Assembly: GCA_030634615.1 (NCBI GenBank)
Contig: DAOWAL010000009.1
Coordinates: forward strand, 1-16,326
Reading direction: 5' to 3'
Length of the DNA: 16,326 nt
DNA from: Candidatus Aenigmatarchaeota archaeon
GTDB lineage: Archaea > Aenigmatarchaeota > Aenigmatarchaeia > QMZP01 > QMZT01
Shown here: positions 14,158 to 16,326 of the stretch, piece after piece
Layout: each line of letters opens with the position of its first letter
How positions within the stretch are numbered: position 1 is the stretch's first letter
Made by a program: the position numbers and the translations under genes
Notes under the pieces: model-generated
The model's database searches: none
The model's input: only the letters and a program-made list of their open reading frames with translations
Told to the model about the DNA's origin: nothing

Positions 14158-14487
14158 ATGGTACAGAAAGGAAAAAAATCCGATGAATCTTATTGCTCTT
14201 CTTGTGGTGTTATTATAAAAAAAGAAGCAGAGATTTGCCCTAAATGCGGAGTTCGACAAAAAGGTCATCATTCATTTTCTGGTGGTGAAAAAAGCAAAGT
14301 CGCAGCTGGACTTTTAGGAATTTTACTTGGTGGAATCGGAGCACATAAATTTTATTTAGGAAAGACTGGAATCGGAATATTATATTTAATCTTTTTTTGG
14401 ACGTTTGTCCCTGCAATACTTGGTCTAATTGAGGGAATAATTTATTTAACGATGACCGATGCAGCTTTCAAAGCAAAATATGGATAA
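14158..14487 (+). CDS. Zinc-ribbon + TM2-domain membrane protein
   Basis: A 109-residue protein. Residues about 13-36 form a zinc ribbon with two CxxC knuckles (YCSSCG and CPKCG). Residues about 45-109 are a TM2 domain: two membrane helices around the family's short polar turn (GGIGAHKFYLGKTGIGILYL) and the end FKAKYG. Proteins with this layout are common in archaea and bacteria and their role is unknown. The gene has its own strong TATA box and lies between two copies of a ~58-bp repeat, one of which is the end of the Yip1 gene. This suggests it was added between the Yip1 gene and the ATPase gene. It uses a CGA arginine codon, rare in the neighbours, but is too short for a safe codon-use argument. 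Confidence 0.88.
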   Translation: MVQKGKKSDESYCSSCGVIIKKEAEICPKCGVRQKGHHSFSGGEKSKVAAGLLGILLGGIGAHKFYLGKTGIGILYLIFFWTFVPAILGLIEGIIYLTMTDAAFKAKYG

Positions 14488-14537
14488 ATTTTCATTTGAT
14501 CTACCAAAGAAAAAATAAGCGAAGAGCAAAACTTATC

Positions 14538-14596
14538 CCAATATCATAATTACCCTATTGATAATGTATCCCCACTTTCTTTATTTTTAAATTTAA
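14538..14596 (+). repeat. Direct repeat flanking the TM2 gene, copy 2 (decayed Yip1 3' end)
   Basis: In the alignment frame it still encodes LPY and a stop like the Yip1 C terminus, but a glutamine codon has become TAA. The T-rich end overlaps the probable TATA stretch (14584-14597) of the ATPase gene. Confidence 0.7.
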
Positions 14597-14597
14597 G
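14584..14597 (+). promoter_or_regulatory. Possible TATA box of the P-type ATPase gene
   Basis: TTTTTAAATTTAAG lies 23-36 nt before the ATG at 14620, inside repeat copy 2. Confidence 0.4.
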
Positions 14598-14619
14598 TTA
14601 GTTTAAACAATTCTTATTA

Positions 14620-16326
14620 ATGAGTGTTGTTTCTGAAACTAAGTGGTATCAAACAAAAGTTAAAGAAGTTTTCAAATCTCTTGATACATCAGAAAACGGT
14701 CTAAACAGTAGCGAAGCAGAAAAAAGACTTGAAAAATACGGTCAAAATATAATCAAGAAAGAAAAAGGAATAGGTAAATTTGATATACTTTTTTCACAGT
14801 TCAAAAATTTCCTTATAGTAATTCTAATAGCTGCAACAATATTTTCATTTGCTGTTGGTGAGGTCATAGATGCCGTTGCAATACTTGTTATAGTAATATT
14901 AAATGCGATTTTTGGATTTGTTCAGGAATATAAGGCAGAAAAAACAATAGAAGCACTCAAAAAATTATCAACACCCGAAGCCATTGTAAGAAGAGATGGT
15001 AGAGATCAAAAAATTGACAGTAAATTTTTGGTACCGGGCGATGTTGTTATTCTCGAAGAGGGGGCCAGGATTCCTGCTGATATCAGAATAATAAAGGAAT
15101 TCGAATTGAAAATTGATGAATCAATGCTCACAGGGGAATCTGTTGCAGTATCAAAAGAAGTGAACACTGTTAAGGGAAGCGCACTTGGTGACAGGAAAAA
15201 TATTGCTTTCATGGGAACACTTGTTACATATGGAAGAGGCATTGGTGTTGTAGTAGGTACTGGTGCAGAAACAGAAATAGGAAAAATTGCAAAAGTTGTT
15301 CAGGAAGAAGGTGAAGAGTTAACACCCCTGCAAAAAAAACTTGAGAAGTTTGGAAAAAAACTTGGCATGCTCATACTCGTTATATGTGCAATTGTTGTCG
15401 TAGTCGGGCTTCTCAGAGGAGGCCCGCTTGCAGGACAACCAATAACAACAGCTCTTATTATAACAATGGTAATAACAGGAATAGCTCTCGCTGTTGCTGC
15501 CATACCTGAAGGGCTACCGGCTGTCATAACAGTAACTTTGGCACTTGGTCTCCAGAGACTCGCGAAACACAATGCACTTATAAGAAAACTACCGGCAGTA
15601 GAAACCCTTGGATCCACTACTATTATATGTTCAGATAAAACAGGAACACTAACAAAAAACGAAATGACAATAAGGAAATTATGGATACATGACAAAAAAA
15701 TAGAGGTAACCGGGAGAGGATATTCCCCTAATGGAAAATTCCTTTTCAATAAAAAAAGCATTGATAAACAAACAAGTGATATAGTCAGCACACTTCTTAA
15801 GACAGGCGTTCTTTGTACCAATGCTTCACTTGAAAACAAAGACGGTAAACACAATATAATAGGAGATCCGACAGAAGGTGCAATAGTTGTTGTAGCAAAT
15901 AAACTTGGGTTGACGAAGGATAAATTATCAAATCAATTTAAGCGTATACATGAAATACCATTTTCTTCTGAAAGAAAAATGATGTCAACAATAAATGATG
16001 GTGGTAAAGGTAAGAAAATGCTGTGCGTTAAGGGAGCCCCCGAGGTAATTCTAGAACTATGTGATAAAATACATATTGAAGGTAAAGTTAGAAAACTTTC
16101 ATCTAAAGATAAAGAAAAAATACTTTCAGCAAACCATGACATGACATCCGATGCACTACGTGTTCTTGCAATAGCCCACAAAGATTTCAGGGGTAATAAT
16201 TTCAAATCAATAGAAAAAGGTCTCACTTTTATAGGTCTTGTCGGGATGATAGATCCACCAAGAGAAGAGGTAATAGATAGTATAAAGGAATGTGAAAAAG
16301 CAGGCATAAAGACGATTATGATAACA
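14620..16326 (+). CDS. P2-type cation-transporting ATPase (calcium-pump-like), 3' end outside the window
   Basis: 569 codons are open from the ATG to the window edge. Order: N-terminal cation-ATPase domain (1-70, SSEAEKRLEKYGQN), first membrane pair (about 60-110), actuator domain with TGES at 171-174, second membrane pair with PEGL at 296-299, phosphorylated aspartate D339 in CSDKTGTLT, nucleotide-binding domain with GDPTEGA and KGAPE (471-475), and DPPR at 545-548. The TGDN/hinge region and the last membrane helices lie beyond the edge. PEGLPAVITVTLALG and the N-terminal domain place it among P2 ATPases; the sequence resembles Ca2+ pumps more than H+ or Na+/K+ pumps, but the M5-M6 ligands that would decide are not visible. 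Members export cations at the cost of ATP. No stop or frameshift is present. Confidence 0.93.
   Translation, partial: MSVVSETKWYQTKVKEVFKSLDTSENGLNSSEAEKRLEKYGQNIIKKEKGIGKFDILFSQFKNFLIVILIAATIFSFAVGEVIDAVAILVIVILNAIFGFVQEYKAEKTIEALKKLSTPEAIVRRDGRDQKIDSKFLVPGDVVILEEGARIPADIRIIKEFELKIDESMLTGESVAVSKEVNTVKGSALGDRKNIAFMGTLVTYGRGIGVVVGTGAETEIGKIAKVVQEEGEELTPLQKKLEKFGKKLGMLILVICAIVVVVGLLRGGPLAGQPITTALIITMVITGIALAVAAIPEGLPAVITVTLALGLQRLAKHNALIRKLPAVETLGSTTIICSDKTGTLTKNEMTIRKLWIHDKKIEVTGRGYSPNGKFLFNKKSIDKQTSDIVSTLLKTGVLCTNASLENKDGKHNIIGDPTEGAIVVVANKLGLTKDKLSNQFKRIHEIPFSSERKMMSTINDGGKGKKMLCVKGAPEVILELCDKIHIEGKVRKLSSKDKEKILSANHDMTSDALRVLAIAHKDFRGNNFKSIEKGLTFIGLVGMIDPPREEVIDSIKECEKAGIKTIMIT

Noticed and set aside
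8772..14608. Three GTTTAAAC palindromes (8772, 8827, 14601) as a dispersed motif
   Set aside because: An 8-base AT-rich palindrome is expected about once in a window of this size and composition; only the close pair at 8772 and 8827 was kept as a minor remark.
15300..16307. Long minus-strand open frames opposite the P-type ATPase
   Set aside because: The plus strand encodes all P-type ATPase motifs without interruption; the minus-strand translations are low-complexity and match no family.
1..16326. CRISPR array, tRNA, rRNA, insertion sequence or prophage
   Set aside because: No regularly spaced identical repeats, no tRNA or rRNA core sequences, and no transposase, integrase or phage genes were seen on either strand.

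Overview
The window is AT-rich archaeal DNA. The archaeal markers are an Orc1/Cdc6 initiator, the small subunit (DP1) of the archaeal D-family DNA polymerase, a family B DNA polymerase, archaeal NAC, an ADP-forming acetyl-CoA synthetase alpha subunit and an archaeal COG1709-type regulator. Many genes have a TATA-like box 22-35 nt before the start codon, as expected for leaderless or short-leader archaeal mRNAs. Gene content fits a euryarchaeon or a DPANN-type lineage; nothing seen settles which.

Layout. 1-950: the 3' end of an unrecognised gene, then a TrkA-type potassium-channel regulator that ends directly against the stop codon of the next, convergent gene. 948-3637 (minus): acdA followed by an overlapping COG2403-type P-loop protein, a two-gene operon. 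3670-4842: a class I/II aminotransferase, divergent from acdA across only 32 bp. 4849-5023: a probable replication origin, with two outward-facing origin recognition boxes (ORBs) flanking an AT-rich stretch that holds a perfect 21-bp palindrome, and a third ORB over the cdc6 promoter. 5028-7820: cdc6, then a shortened DP1, then a stand-alone calcineurin-like phosphoesterase. 7822-8541 (minus): COG1709 regulator. 8869-10086: TctA/DUF112-like membrane protein. 10087-10298: a gene-free convergent gap with four ORB-like direct repeats. 10299-12953 (minus): a family B DNA polymerase interrupted by one in-frame TAA. 13078-14018: NAC and a Yip1-type membrane protein. 14158-14487: a zinc-ribbon/TM2 protein, flanked by copies of a ~58-bp direct repeat that begins in the end of the Yip1 gene. 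14620 to the end: a P2-type (calcium-like) P-type ATPase running out of the window.

Together, the centre of the window is a replication neighbourhood: origin, initiator, a PolD subunit and PolB within about 8 kb. The most striking observations concern the polymerases. DP1 keeps its OB fold but has lost nearly all of the catalytic phosphoesterase (3'-5' exonuclease) domain, including every metal-binding motif. PolB has a nonsense codon that separates exonuclease motifs I and II from motif III and the polymerase domain. If both are real, the proofreading modules of both visible replicative polymerases are altered in the same genome. The PolB stop could still be a strain mutation or a sequencing error, and reads or relatives would decide. 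No CRISPR array, tRNA, rRNA, insertion sequence or prophage was seen.
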